Below, piece after piece: positions 1-9,046 of a DNA stretch of 64,000 nucleotides. Numbering within the stretch: the first letter of the stretch is position 1; each line of letters starts with the position of its first letter. A program made the position numbers and the translations under genes. The notes under the pieces are model-generated. The model was given only the letters and a program-made list of their open reading frames with translations. It was not told where the DNA came from and did not search any database. Source of the DNA: RUG334 sp045599645 (GTDB lineage Bacteria > Muiribacteriota > Ozemobacteria > Ozemobacterales > Ozemobacteraceae); assembly GCA_045599645.1 (NCBI GenBank), contig JAZRWI010000003.1, positions 30,221 to 94,220 on the forward strand, written 5' to 3'.

Positions 1-1
1 A

Positions 2-925
2 GAAAATAATGTAGCAGCAATTATGACTTCCCATGTATTTTTCCCTGCTTTCGAAAAAGAAGAAAATCTGCCAATAACTCTTTCAAAATCAGTATTAACA
101 GATTTATTGAGAAAAGAACTCGGCTTTAAAGGACTTTTGATTACTGATGACCTTGAAATGGGTGCTATTACAGAATCATTCGGAATAGCTCAGGCCGCTC
201 AGCGTTCCTTCATGGCCGGAGCAGACCAGTTGCTTATCTGTCACACTCTTGAACAGCAGCGACTGGCCGCAGAAACCGTGTTAAATAGTGTAGAAACAGA
301 CAAGGAAGCAGGAAGACGTCTTGAAGAAAGCCTGTTAAGAATCAATAATGCAAAAGCTCTGATAACTGAAGACCAAGGAAATAGCATTGATGAGCTTCAT
401 AATGAACATAATGATTTAATTAATCTAGTTTCAGAAAAATCAATTAAGTTTCTTGATGCTGATTCCAATGATTTACCAGTAGAAGACAGTAAAGATACCT
501 TATTCGTATTACCGTTGATTTCTTCATTAGTTCAGGTCGAAGAAGAACACAAAACCAAAAGCCTTGCAAGTATAATAAATGGTGATTTTCCCAAAAGTCA
601 GACAATTGTTTACGAACCAAAGGCCGAACGCCAAGTAATAATCGACTCAGTAAACAAAATAAATGCAAAACAACTTGTTTTCATGACTTACAACGGTCAT
701 TTATTCAAAGAACAACTGGAAGCAGCAAGAGAGCTTTCTAAGACCAAAAAGATAATTATGATAGCTCTGAGAAATCCGTATGATATTTTTGAATGTGATT
801 TTGCAAAAACGAAGGGTGCCACATTCGGTTTCAGAACTCCTGTAATCAAAGCATTGCTTAATGTTCTGAAAGGACAAAAGGCCGTCAACAGAGAAGACTG
901 GCCAATATCAACCACCTTGGAATAA
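2..925 (+). CDS. Beta-N-acetylhexosaminidase, GH3 NagZ-like (5'-truncated by window edge)
   Basis: The reading frame is open from the first bases, so the gene starts upstream of the window. The visible part begins with the GH3 stretch AAIMTSHVFFPAF, followed by LLRKELGFKGLLITDDLEMGA and SFMAGADQLLIC, which is the C-terminal half of the NagZ TIM barrel. NagZ enzymes remove beta-1,4-linked N-acetylglucosamine from muropeptides in cell-wall recycling. The barrel is followed by about 180 residues that look like the extra C-terminal domain found in many GH3 enzymes, longer than in the short enterobacterial NagZ. The catalytic His/Asp loop would lie upstream and cannot be checked. The GH3 family is sure; the exact substrate is inferred. 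Confidence 0.85.
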   Translation, partial: ENNVAAIMTSHVFFPAFEKEENLPITLSKSVLTDLLRKELGFKGLLITDDLEMGAITESFGIAQAAQRSFMAGADQLLICHTLEQQRLAAETVLNSVETDKEAGRRLEESLLRINNAKALITEDQGNSIDELHNEHNDLINLVSEKSIKFLDADSNDLPVEDSKDTLFVLPLISSLVQVEEEHKTKSLASIINGDFPKSQTIVYEPKAERQVIIDSVNKINAKQLVFMTYNGHLFKEQLEAARELSKTKKIIMIALRNPYDIFECDFAKTKGATFGFRTPVIKALLNVLKGQKAVNREDWPISTTLE

Positions 926-1043
926 TATCCACAAGCCAATACTAGAAGCCTTCAAATTTCATTCTGCAAAAACCATATAAAAGTAAAAAAAATGGTTATC
1001 CTTGCCGATAGGCATAACAGAATGTTTTTTGGAGGCTTTTGTT

Positions 1044-1484
1044 ATGATGGCTATTGGTTTAAAAATTCTTGGATTGTCATTGGTTTACTTTGTGGGTTGG
1101 TTTGTTGTTGAAAAAATAGTAAACATTATTGCTGAAAAAATGGATATTACATCAGACAAAGCCGCACCTATCAGAAGAAGAAAGGTTATTCCTCTGGCAA
1201 ATGTTACACCAGTAGACCAGACCTGGCGTTATATAAAAGGCCTCAAAAGCCCTGACTGGAGAGTTAGACGTATTGCCTGTCTACAGTTGGCTGACCGCCG
1301 TGGAACTGCTGTAGTAGAAGCATTAATAGAAGCTCTTAACGATTCAAAGGAAGAAGTCAGTCTAGCAGCTGGTGAAGCCTTGGCAAAGATTGGCGACCCA
1401 ATGGCTATTGAAGCTCTTTCTAATCATTGCCGTGATTTGGAAGAATCCTCAGAAAGGTCCTACGAAAACTACCGTGCAGCTTAA
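1044..1484 (+). CDS. Small membrane-anchored HEAT-repeat protein
   Basis: About 146 residues. An upstream in-frame TTG at 1002 exists, but GGAGG at 1031-1035 lies 8 nt before the ATG at 1044, so the ATG is chosen. The N-terminus is one hydrophobic helix (about residues 3-27), then a basic linker, then two HEAT-like helical repeats with the usual pattern of DWRVRRIACLQLADRRG and VVEALIEALNDSKEEVSLAAGEALAKIGD. HEAT repeats are protein-binding scaffolds, so this is probably an inner-membrane adaptor facing the cytoplasm. It is the first gene of the run leading to pilB and pilC. A second, much larger HEAT protein sits in the pilMNOPQ operon. No enzymatic role is visible. Confidence 0.75.
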   Translation: MMAIGLKILGLSLVYFVGWFVVEKIVNIIAEKMDITSDKAAPIRRRKVIPLANVTPVDQTWRYIKGLKSPDWRVRRIACLQLADRRGTAVVEALIEALNDSKEEVSLAAGEALAKIGDPMAIEALSNHCRDLEESSERSYENYRAA

Positions 1485-1505
1485 GTATGGCGTAGCATTG
1501 TAAAT

Positions 1506-2993
1506 GTGACAGAAAGCCTTATCTCTAACAATCGAAATGTAATAAAACTCTGTCTGCCGCTTGCGGCAGTCAGTTTTATTCTTTTTATATGTGGATACAT
1601 TTATGACGATGTTGAAAAACTAGCCCTAACTGCCTCCGCAGTTTTTGCTGTTTTAGCCGCTATTATTGTTTATTGCTATGCAAGCGAAAAAGTAATAAAC
1701 AGCAAGGACACAGAAATCACAAGAATTAAAGATGATGCAGAAAAACTTGCAAGAATTCATTATGCACTTCATCTTGTCAATCCTGAATCAAAGCTAAGGG
1801 ATAAAATTTCCTTCGGTTTGCGCATCATATCAGAAATGCTGCCAGAACCAGTATTTGCATGCTATTTATGCCAGGGAACACAAATAGAATTTATAGCAGC
1901 AGCAAGAAACACCCCGAGCAATGAGGTTGAATTAGTCTTTCAGGACGATCCCTCTGTTGTTGAAATTACGAATAAAATCCATTCTATTACAGATTACGAT
2001 TCGATAAAAAAAGCCGGCGGCTTTACCAAGCCTTTGACAATCACTGATGTAAACCGTGTTGTTAGTCAGATAATGCCAATTGACTTTTATTCCAAGGTTT
2101 ATGGAATACTGGTAAAAATAGGAGAAAGCAAGCTATCTGAAGACTCAGAAAGAAGAATATTGGAAGAGTTCTGTAAAGGAATGGCAATAGTCATAGACGG
2201 TCATGAAAAAACAGCCTCCAAGACAGAAAGCAAATTTTCCCGTTCTTCAACTAAACAACCACAGAGTGAGATAGAAATATTCACAGATGAGCTATACGAA
2301 GGAATGTTAGTTTCTCATTTTCCTTCAATGCCAAGCTGGGATATTGCTCACTATTTTAAGCCGTCAGAAAACCGGGCTGACTTCATGGATTACCTTGATA
2401 CATCAACTGACAAACAGATGATTATCTTAGGGAAATGCTCCGGCCGAGGTTTGAATGCGGCTTTGTATATAAATAAGCTAAAACTGATTATAAGATGCTT
2501 TATTGAAGAATGCCTGACCCCGGCAGATCTGCTGAATAAGCTTTCAAAGTATCTCAGTGGTGATATGATGCCAGATAACTTTGTAGACATACTTGTCATG
2601 CAAATAAGTCCCATTGATAGCCAGGTAGTATTGGCTATGGCAGGAAACACTGTTCCGATAATAAATAGAACCAGAAATGGTTTTGCTGAAATTCCACAGT
2701 TAGAAACCGGTATTCCATTGGGTCTCTTTAATCAAGGAACAGAGCCATATAAAAATCAGTATTTTGATGTTACACCAGGCGATGGAATAATCATTCACAC
2801 TGATGGAATAACTGATTTTCCTGCTAGCAATAAAGAAAGAATGACAAAGGAACAGTTAAAGAATATATTAGACAAGCTTCCCGAACAAAGTGCGAAGGAA
2901 ATGCTAAGCATGCTTGTCAACGAAATTACGGGTAATAATTCCGGCGAAGTTCCGGAAGAAGATCATAGTATAATTTACTTAAAAGCGGAGTAA
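1506..2993 (+). CDS. Membrane-bound PP2C/SpoIIE-like phosphatase with an altered metal site
   Basis: 495 residues with a GTG start 21 nt after the previous stop. Two membrane helices (about residues 14-32 and 37-58) lead into a GAF-like region and a C-terminal PP2C/SpoIIE domain from about residue 255. RsbU-type enzymes of this family dephosphorylate anti-sigma antagonists. Recognisable motifs are the D292/D295 motif (RADFMDY), the motif around residue 310 (LGKCSGRG), HTDGITD with D433, and EEDHSIIYL with D486. The usual GDVSGHG motif has Lys (K310) where the metal-binding Asp is expected, so activity may be weakened or lost. The adjacent downstream genes suggest a role in pilus regulation; this is inference. 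Confidence 0.8.
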   Translation: MTESLISNNRNVIKLCLPLAAVSFILFICGYIYDDVEKLALTASAVFAVLAAIIVYCYASEKVINSKDTEITRIKDDAEKLARIHYALHLVNPESKLRDKISFGLRIISEMLPEPVFACYLCQGTQIEFIAAARNTPSNEVELVFQDDPSVVEITNKIHSITDYDSIKKAGGFTKPLTITDVNRVVSQIMPIDFYSKVYGILVKIGESKLSEDSERRILEEFCKGMAIVIDGHEKTASKTESKFSRSSTKQPQSEIEIFTDELYEGMLVSHFPSMPSWDIAHYFKPSENRADFMDYLDTSTDKQMIILGKCSGRGLNAALYINKLKLIIRCFIEECLTPADLLNKLSKYLSGDMMPDNFVDILVMQISPIDSQVVLAMAGNTVPIINRTRNGFAEIPQLETGIPLGLFNQGTEPYKNQYFDVTPGDGIIIHTDGITDFPASNKERMTKEQLKNILDKLPEQSAKEMLSMLVNEITGNNSGEVPEEDHSIIYLKAE

Positions 2994-2996
2994 ATC

Positions 2997-3719
2997 ATGA
3001 GTAACGAATCGCCAATTCTAGAAACACATGTATTCTTCAGCAGTCGCAAAGACAAGGATATTCTCAAAAATACCCTTGAAAAAGCTTTTGCATTTCCTGT
3101 AGAAGACATCTCTGTCGAGTTCGAAGACAGGCCGGATGAATTCTACAAAACAGTTAATGACAGAACCAAAAAGATTCTGCTTAGCATCCCAAAACCAGAA
3201 AAAATTACAAAAATCGAAGGTGTATTCAGCGATGGTGGCTCCTTCAAGCTTGAAAACAATAATCTCACAATCATTGTCCGCGAAGATGAATACAACTACG
3301 AACTTCTGGATTCAATGAAAAACATACTCAGCCCTATTTTCCCGTTATGGATGTTTAAAACTCCATATATCTGGGGCGCTACTATTTACGACGACTATGA
3401 ACGTCAGCATTTCTTTGATTCGAGAAACTATTCTGTCCGTTCTCAGAAATTAGAAGAACCGGAAATAGACATTTATCGTAGAGATAATGGTATAATCTAT
3501 AAAGCAAGATTTTTTACAAAGGAAGTTTTTGAAAGTGCAGAAGAAGGTATCAGAGCCATAGCTCCTGCGTTTCAGGAACTCAGAGAATCTTTGTTAAAAA
3601 GAAATTACGAAGGACTTGAAGTTCTTCGCACTTACGTAATGGATAAACCTACCTTCAGGCACATGGAGCCTCGCACCAAGCAGGCAAAAGATCTGAAGGC
3701 AATACTATCTATGGATTAA
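2997..3719 (+). CDS. Hypothetical protein, 240 aa
   Basis: Not recognised. It starts 3 nt after the phosphatase stop, with AGCGGAG as ribosome site inside the upstream 3' end, so the two are translationally close. The product is soluble, with no signal peptide or membrane helix, mixed alpha/beta in character and charged. It has a central aromatic patch (FPLWMFKTPYIWGATIYDDYE) and a basic C-terminus. Its fixed position between a PP2C-like protein and a TPR protein upstream of pilB suggests a cytoplasmic accessory of the pilus system. Confidence 0.7.
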   Translation: MSNESPILETHVFFSSRKDKDILKNTLEKAFAFPVEDISVEFEDRPDEFYKTVNDRTKKILLSIPKPEKITKIEGVFSDGGSFKLENNNLTIIVREDEYNYELLDSMKNILSPIFPLWMFKTPYIWGATIYDDYERQHFFDSRNYSVRSQKLEEPEIDIYRRDNGIIYKARFFTKEVFESAEEGIRAIAPAFQELRESLLKRNYEGLEVLRTYVMDKPTFRHMEPRTKQAKDLKAILSMD

Positions 3720-3739
3720 TAGCAAGAAGGGAACCTGTC

Positions 3740-4486
3740 ATGGCCGAAACAGTTTACGATGAACAAATGTTAGATGAAGTAATAGATGCTTGCATAAAGT
3801 ATCTACGTTTGCAACCTAACGACCATGAAAAGCTGTTCTATATGGGAAACGCCTTTTTCCTCAAAAAGCAATATGATAAGGCTTCCTTCTGCTACGTAAA
3901 AGCAGTTAACAAAAACCCGAAAAATCCGGTTTACTACACTCATCTAGGTCATTCCTACCGTGAGTTAGGCGATCGTGACCAGGCTGTAGCTGCCTATGAA
4001 TCCGTATTAGCCCTTAATCCCAAATTTGCTGACGCGCATTTCAACATTGGTCTTGTATTTTACGAAAACAAAGCCTACGACAAAGCTTTGGCAAGCTTCA
4101 CCAATGCATTAAACATCAATTCCAAGTATGCTGCAGCCCGTTATTATGTTGGTCGCATATACGAAGACCAGGGATATGCCGGTAAAGCAGCTAAGGAATA
4201 TCGTCAGATTATTGAAGACACAATGGCTGGCCGTATAAGCAAAAGCAGTGTAACAATAGACTTTGGTGTTATTTTCTCTGACCTTGGTCTTATGGAACAA
4301 GCAGAAGCAGAATATCGCAGACTTCTTAAGCTCCATCCTGAATACGCCGATCTTCATTACCACCTCGGCATCATACTCCGCAAAAAGGGTAAAGCAGACG
4401 AAGCCATGGAACAGTTCCAGACTGCAATCAAGCTTAATCCGCATTACATGGAAGCCCGCCGCAAATATTGGGAATCAGCCCAATAG
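3740..4486 (+). CDS. TPR-repeat protein (PilF/PilW-like architecture)
   Basis: 248 residues built almost entirely of tetratricopeptide repeats, about six, with clear consensus such as YYTHLGHSYRELGDRDQAV, AHFNIGLVFYENKAYDKAL and LHYHLGIILRKKGKADEAM. An AGAAGGGA ribosome site precedes the ATG. There is no signal peptide or lipobox, so unlike the outer-membrane pilotin PilF/PilW this protein is predicted to be cytoplasmic. TPRs mediate protein contacts. Its place directly upstream of pilB suggests it helps assemble or regulate the pilus motor. The TPR assignment is firm; the partner is unknown. Confidence 0.85.
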   Translation: MAETVYDEQMLDEVIDACIKYLRLQPNDHEKLFYMGNAFFLKKQYDKASFCYVKAVNKNPKNPVYYTHLGHSYRELGDRDQAVAAYESVLALNPKFADAHFNIGLVFYENKAYDKALASFTNALNINSKYAAARYYVGRIYEDQGYAGKAAKEYRQIIEDTMAGRISKSSVTIDFGVIFSDLGLMEQAEAEYRRLLKLHPEYADLHYHLGIILRKKGKADEAMEQFQTAIKLNPHYMEARRKYWESAQ

Positions 4487-4499
4487 GAAACCTACTATC

Positions 4500-4528
4500 T
4501 TGCATAAACATTAATAAAAGTGTAAAAT
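4500..4528 (+). promoter_or_regulatory. Candidate sigma70 promoter before pilB
   Basis: TTGCAT at 4500-4505, 17 bp spacer, TAAAAT at 4523-4528. The -10 ends 11 nt before the pilB ATG, so the predicted leader is only about 5 nt and there is no strong ribosome site. This would allow pilB-pilC to be transcribed apart from the upstream genes. Confidence 0.45.
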
Positions 4529-4539
4529 AATTCGGAAAA

Positions 4540-6231
4540 ATGTTTAAGCGCAAGAAAATAGGTCAACTTTTAATCGAAGCAGGTCATATTGGCGAAAAAG
4601 AACTTAACATTGCTTTAGCCGAACAAAAGAAGCGCGGCAAGCGTATTGGACAGGTTCTCATCGAATTAGGCTACCTGACAGAAGATAAGCTGTTACCAAC
4701 TTTGGGAAAACAGCTTAAGGTTCCTTTTGTCGATTTAACTAAGGTAGAAATCAAGCCTGAAGTATTAAAAATGGTTCCTGAAAAGATATGCCGTAAGCAT
4801 ATTCTTGTGCCAATCAGCTTTGAAAACAATCAGTTGATGATAGGGATGGCCGACCCGCTGGACGTTTTCATCATCGACGAAATTCAGTTTCAGAATAACT
4901 GCGAAGTAATCAGGGCAATCTGTTCAGAAAACCAGATTGCAGACACAACAGACAAGCTTTACGTTGCTGGTGCAATGGCAGACGCCCTCAACGCTTTAAC
5001 CAACGGTGAAGGCGGTGGCGAAGGTGGAGACGCCAGCGCTCTAGACGGTTTAAAGAAGGCTTCTGAAGAAACCCCTATCATCAAGCTTGTTAACCTGGTA
5101 TTAACTTCAGCTGTTCAAAAAGGGGCTTCTGATATTCACATTGAACCAGATGAAGGTGAATTGCGCGTAAGACTGCGCATCGACGGAACTCTACAGGTTT
5201 CTATGAACCTGCAGCCTGAAGCGTTGCCTTCAGTAATGTCAAGAATCAAGATTCTTAGCGGTATGGATATTTCAGAACGCCGTATTCCACAAGACGGTCG
5301 TATTCAGATGGTAATCATGGATAAGCCTATCGACTTCCGTGTTAATACCATTCCTACGGCCTGGGGCGAAAAAGCCTGTCTGCGAATTCTTGATAAATCA
5401 AACGTTAATGTTCAGCTTGAACAAATGGGCTTCACCCCCACAAATTACGCAATGCTGAAAAAGGCAATTACCTCTCCTAACGGTATGTGTCTTGTTACGG
5501 GGCCAACGGGTTCTGGGAAAACCACTACCCTCTATTCTTGTCTCAATGCTATCCGCGGTGCAGACATCAATATATGTACAGTTGAAAACCCAGTTGAATA
5601 CAAATTGAAATACATTAATCAGGTTCAGGTAAGACCTGAAATTGATTTAACATTCGCATCCGTTCTTCGTGCGTTCCTCAGACAAGACCCTGACGTTATC
5701 ATGTTGGGCGAAATCCGTGATAATGAAACAGCAAGTATTGCAACAGAAGCTGCGCTTACAGGCCACTTGGTTTTTGCAACACTTCATACAAACGATGCTC
5801 CGTCTACAGCTATCCGTCTGGTAGATATGGGCGTTGAACCCTTCCTTGTTTCATCAGCACTTCTGTGTATCGTTTCGCAGCGTCTTGCACGACGTGTTTG
5901 CAAATTCTGCAAAGACGTCGACACAACAATTACTGCAGAAACAATCTCCGACCTTGGACTTCCACCGGAAGCTATAAACGAAACCTATTATCGTGGCAAA
6001 GGCTGCGAAAAATGCGGTAAGTCTGGTTATAAAGGCCGTGTCGGTGTGCATGAAGTCATGTATACCCATGAAAACATCCGCCGTATGATTATTCAGAAGG
6101 TTGGTCCTGACGACTTGAAGGCCGAAGCCTTAAGATTAGGCATGAAGAGTCTAAAAGAAGACATCGTAGTAAAATTCCAGCAAGGTCTGACAACACCAGA
6201 AGAAGTTTTCGCCCTTGCACGTTCAGACTAA
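4540..6231 (+). CDS. pilB: Type IV pilus assembly ATPase PilB (GspE family)
   Basis: 563 residues, the usual PilB length. The N-terminus holds an MshEN/GSPII_E_N domain (about residues 4-130), whose homologues can bind c-di-GMP. A Gly-rich linker (about 160-170) leads to the hexameric ATPase core, with Walker A GPTGSGKTT at 321-329, the Asp box and DPDVIMLGEIRD Walker B region, and the His-box LTGHLVFATLHTNDA. A zinc tetracysteine typical of assembly, not retraction, ATPases is present (C454, C457, C489, C492). It powers pilin polymerisation at the inner membrane with PilC, which follows 20 nt downstream. A second paralogue lies at 47610. Confidence 0.96.
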   Translation: MFKRKKIGQLLIEAGHIGEKELNIALAEQKKRGKRIGQVLIELGYLTEDKLLPTLGKQLKVPFVDLTKVEIKPEVLKMVPEKICRKHILVPISFENNQLMIGMADPLDVFIIDEIQFQNNCEVIRAICSENQIADTTDKLYVAGAMADALNALTNGEGGGEGGDASALDGLKKASEETPIIKLVNLVLTSAVQKGASDIHIEPDEGELRVRLRIDGTLQVSMNLQPEALPSVMSRIKILSGMDISERRIPQDGRIQMVIMDKPIDFRVNTIPTAWGEKACLRILDKSNVNVQLEQMGFTPTNYAMLKKAITSPNGMCLVTGPTGSGKTTTLYSCLNAIRGADINICTVENPVEYKLKYINQVQVRPEIDLTFASVLRAFLRQDPDVIMLGEIRDNETASIATEAALTGHLVFATLHTNDAPSTAIRLVDMGVEPFLVSSALLCIVSQRLARRVCKFCKDVDTTITAETISDLGLPPEAINETYYRGKGCEKCGKSGYKGRVGVHEVMYTHENIRRMIIQKVGPDDLKAEALRLGMKSLKEDIVVKFQQGLTTPEEVFALARSD

Positions 6232-6251
6232 TAAATAGATAGAGGTCAATA

Positions 6252-7454
6252 ATGGCAAAATATGATTGTGAAGTAAAGGACGCCAAGGGTGATATTCTAA
6301 AAACCCAGCTTGAAGCCCCCAACTTACAGGAATTAACCAACCGTCTTTCAGACAAGGGCTTCTATCTTGTAAAAGCTACAGAAGTAAAAGCTAAGCGTGG
6401 CTTCAAATTAGGTGGCGGTAGTGTAAAAGCCAAGGAAATGATGGTTTTTACAACTCAGCTTTCTACTCTTGTTGGTGCAGCAATTCCTCTTGTTGAAGCA
6501 GTCGGTATTATGGCCGACCAGACAACAAACCCATATTTTAAAGACGTATTGGAAGCCATTGGCCGTGACCTGCAATCAGGGGTTGCGTTTTCAGTATCAA
6601 TCCGTAAACATCCAAAGGTATTTGATAAGATTTATTGTAACATGGTTGAAGCCGGTGAAGCTGGTGGTATGCTAGACCAGGTTCTTCAGAGACTTGCAGC
6701 CTTCGCAGAATCTGACGCAAACATCAGAGGGAAAATCAAGAGTGCAATGATGATGCCGTGTATTCAGCTCGGTGTTGCAGTATTAGGTGTTATCTTCCTT
6801 CTGGTAAAAATCTTCCCGAACTTCGCTGAAATGTTCAAAAAGATGAAAACAGATTTGCCTCCTGTTACAGAAGCAATGATGTGGGCATCTGACGCATTAT
6901 TACAGCACTCTGTTTTATGTGCAAGCATTGCGGCAGGTATTGGCGTAGGCATATATATAGCATTAAAAACCCCGCTAGGGAAAAAAGTAATGTCTATTGT
7001 AAGCCTTAAGGCTCCAATTGTAGGCCCGTTGACACAAAAAATTGCAGTCAGCCGTTTTGCAAGAACCTTCTGTTCTCTGTTGTCTGCTGGTGTTCCGATT
7101 ATGCAAGCACTTCAGATTACTGCATCAGTTATGGGCAACCCGATTATGGAAAGAATGATTGCAGATTGTGCAATCGGGGTTCAGCAGGGTAATACCTTAG
7201 CAAGCCAGTTAAACAAGGTTGAAGTTTTCCCGACAATGGTTAAGAAAATGGTTGAAGTTGGTGAAAACTCAGGTAACCTGGATACAATGCTTGGTAAAGC
7301 TGCAGACTTCTATGACCGTGAAGTTGGTGAAGCACTTGACGGCTTAACAGCAGCTATTACACCGTTGTTAACTGTTGGTATGGGTATCATCATTGGTACT
7401 ATTGCTGTTTCTGTATTCATGCCTTTGATGCAGATGAGCACAGCAATGAAGTAA
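6252..7454 (+). CDS. pilC: Type IV pilus inner-membrane platform protein PilC (GspF family)
   Basis: 400 residues, normal for the family, with an AGAGG ribosome site. It shows two GspF domains, with MMVFTTQLSTLVGAAIPLVEA near residue 60 and RFARTFCSLLSAGVPIMQA near 270. The repeated EAGEAGGMLDQVLQRLA and EVGENSGNLDTMLGKAA motifs are typical. Three or four membrane helices lie near 170-190, 215-235 and 375-398. PilC transmits PilB rotation to extract and assemble pilins. It is the last gene of this operon, followed by a strong hairpin. A paralogue is at 35461. Confidence 0.96.
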   Translation: MAKYDCEVKDAKGDILKTQLEAPNLQELTNRLSDKGFYLVKATEVKAKRGFKLGGGSVKAKEMMVFTTQLSTLVGAAIPLVEAVGIMADQTTNPYFKDVLEAIGRDLQSGVAFSVSIRKHPKVFDKIYCNMVEAGEAGGMLDQVLQRLAAFAESDANIRGKIKSAMMMPCIQLGVAVLGVIFLLVKIFPNFAEMFKKMKTDLPPVTEAMMWASDALLQHSVLCASIAAGIGVGIYIALKTPLGKKVMSIVSLKAPIVGPLTQKIAVSRFARTFCSLLSAGVPIMQALQITASVMGNPIMERMIADCAIGVQQGNTLASQLNKVEVFPTMVKKMVEVGENSGNLDTMLGKAADFYDREVGEALDGLTAAITPLLTVGMGIIIGTIAVSVFMPLMQMSTAMK

Positions 7455-7469
7455 TACAGTATCATAAAA

Positions 7470-7503
7470 TATTGGTATTCGGCTAATTTGCTGAATACCA
7501 ATA
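7470..7503 (+). terminator. Long hairpin after pilC
   Basis: A 14-bp stem with one G-T pair (7470-7483 with 7490-7503) around a 6-nt loop. There is no T-run after it, so it may be an mRNA-stabilising 3' end or weak terminator. It also covers the TTG at 7488, which argues against that codon as the start of the next gene. Confidence 0.6.
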
Positions 7504-7511
7504 AAATAAAA

Positions 7512-8315
7512 ATGAACACTTTTTCAAATCATACATTTGCAATCTGTGCCTATAAAGAATCTGAATATCTGCAACAATGCATTGAATCAATAAAAAAACA
7601 GACTGTAAAAAGTAATATAATTATTACTACCTCAACACCTAATGACTTAATAAGGCATTATGCAGAAAAGTATCATATTCCGCTGTTTGTAAATTCCCAG
7701 CAGGAAGGCATAGGGGCTGACTGGAATTTTGCAGTCAGAATGTCTGAAACAGACTATGTAACAGTAGCCCATCAGGATGACATATACTGCGAGCAATATG
7801 CCGAGAAACTTCAGACACCATTAACATCCAATCCAGATTTTCTGATAGCTTTCACTGCTTATCGTGAACTGATTAACACAAAGCCAGCAAAGCTTTCTAC
7901 CCTATTAAAAAGCAAAAAGCTTATTTTGTCGCCATTATTATTATTCCCTGGTTCAAAAATACTGAGAAAAGCGATACTTTCCTTCGGAACCCCAATCTGT
8001 TGTCCAAGTGTTACATTAAACAAAAAAACTCTTGGACCAAATTGTTTTGATTTGCATTTAAAAAGCAATTTAGACTGGTTTGCATGGCAACAGATAGCTC
8101 AATCAGAAGGGAAATTTTTATATATCCCGAAAGAACTAGTATTTCATAGAATTCATCCAGAATCGGAAACAAACCACCTCTTGTGTTCCAATATTAGAAA
8201 AAACGAAGACTATATGATGTTACAAAAAGCATGGCCGCACCCTATTGCCAACATACTCTTCTATCTATATCAGCATTTCTTTAAAGCCTACGATATAACC
8301 AATGACAATCAATAA
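7512..8315 (+). CDS. Family 2 glycosyltransferase
   Basis: 267 residues from the ATG at 7512; a longer TTG start at 7488 lies inside the preceding hairpin and is rejected. The N-terminus has the GT-A Rossmann start FAICAYKESEYLQQCIESI, and AHQDD (about residues 85-89) is in the position of the metal-binding DxD. It probably transfers a sugar from a nucleotide donor in the cytoplasm. It overlaps the next glycosyltransferase gene by 14 bp, which implies coupled translation. The sugar and acceptor cannot be read from sequence. No strong ribosome site is visible. Confidence 0.85.
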   Translation: MNTFSNHTFAICAYKESEYLQQCIESIKKQTVKSNIIITTSTPNDLIRHYAEKYHIPLFVNSQQEGIGADWNFAVRMSETDYVTVAHQDDIYCEQYAEKLQTPLTSNPDFLIAFTAYRELINTKPAKLSTLLKSKKLILSPLLLFPGSKILRKAILSFGTPICCPSVTLNKKTLGPNCFDLHLKSNLDWFAWQQIAQSEGKFLYIPKELVFHRIHPESETNHLLCSNIRKNEDYMMLQKAWPHPIANILFYLYQHFFKAYDITNDNQ

Positions 8316-9030
8316 CAATACAAATTCATTAAAAGGAAACCAAATATATTGCATAATACCTTGTTACAATGAGGGGAAAAGCCTTGTTGAGCTTTTGCCT
8401 GAAATAAAACAATGCAATAAAGACTATTTTCCTATAGTGATAAATGACCACTCCAGCGACAATACAACTGAAGTAGCCTCTAATCATAATGTTATAATAA
8501 TAGACCTGCCAATAAATCTAGGGGTTGGTGGAGCTGTTCAGACAGGACTACAATACGCAAATCAAAACAATGGGAATTATGCTGTTAAAATAGACGGTGA
8601 CGGACAACACAACCCTTCAGATATAGAAAAACTACTTTTACCCATTATGAACGGAGAAGCTGATATAGTCATTGGTTCAAGATTTCTGGCAAACAGCGAT
8701 GGTTTTAAATCCACTTTTTTCAGGCGTCAGGGAATAAAGCTCCTTCAGCTAATCACAAAACTTCTGACCGGCAATAATATAACAGATCCAACCTCTGGCT
8801 TTCGAGCCTACAATCGAAAAGCTCTAGAATATATGTCTGAAAATTATCCTTGCTTCGATTATCCAGAACCAGAAGAAGTTATTCTGGCCGCCAAAAATAA
8901 TTTAAAGATAGCTGAAGTTCCTGTTATAATGCGCAACAGACAACATGGAACTTCAAGTATTTCTTTTTATGGTTCATTTTATTATATGGCAAAAGTTATA
9001 TTATCTATGCTATTTATAAAAATCAGGTAA
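8302..9030 (+). CDS. Polyprenyl-phosphate glycosyltransferase, GT2 DPM1/GtrB-like
   Basis: 242 residues. Motifs are IYCIIPCYNEGKSL at the start, VINDHSSDNT, NLGVGGAVQTGLQYA and KIDGDGQHNPSD, where the DGDGQ acidic motif binds metal and nucleotide sugar. This is the pattern of dolichol/undecaprenyl-phosphate mannosyl or glucosyl transferases, which make lipid-linked sugars for use on the other side of the membrane. There is no C-terminal membrane extension, so it would sit on the inner leaflet. It is followed by a DUF2304 protein, a frequent partner of this enzyme class. Confidence 0.9.
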   Translation: MTINNNTNSLKGNQIYCIIPCYNEGKSLVELLPEIKQCNKDYFPIVINDHSSDNTTEVASNHNVIIIDLPINLGVGGAVQTGLQYANQNNGNYAVKIDGDGQHNPSDIEKLLLPIMNGEADIVIGSRFLANSDGFKSTFFRRQGIKLLQLITKLLTGNNITDPTSGFRAYNRKALEYMSENYPCFDYPEPEEVILAAKNNLKIAEVPVIMRNRQHGTSSISFYGSFYYMAKVILSMLFIKIR

Positions 9031-9046
9031 AGGAAAAGGATAATAA

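Noticed and set aside
1002..1043. Earlier TTG start for the small HEAT protein
   Set aside because: GGAGG is correctly spaced only for the ATG at 1044.
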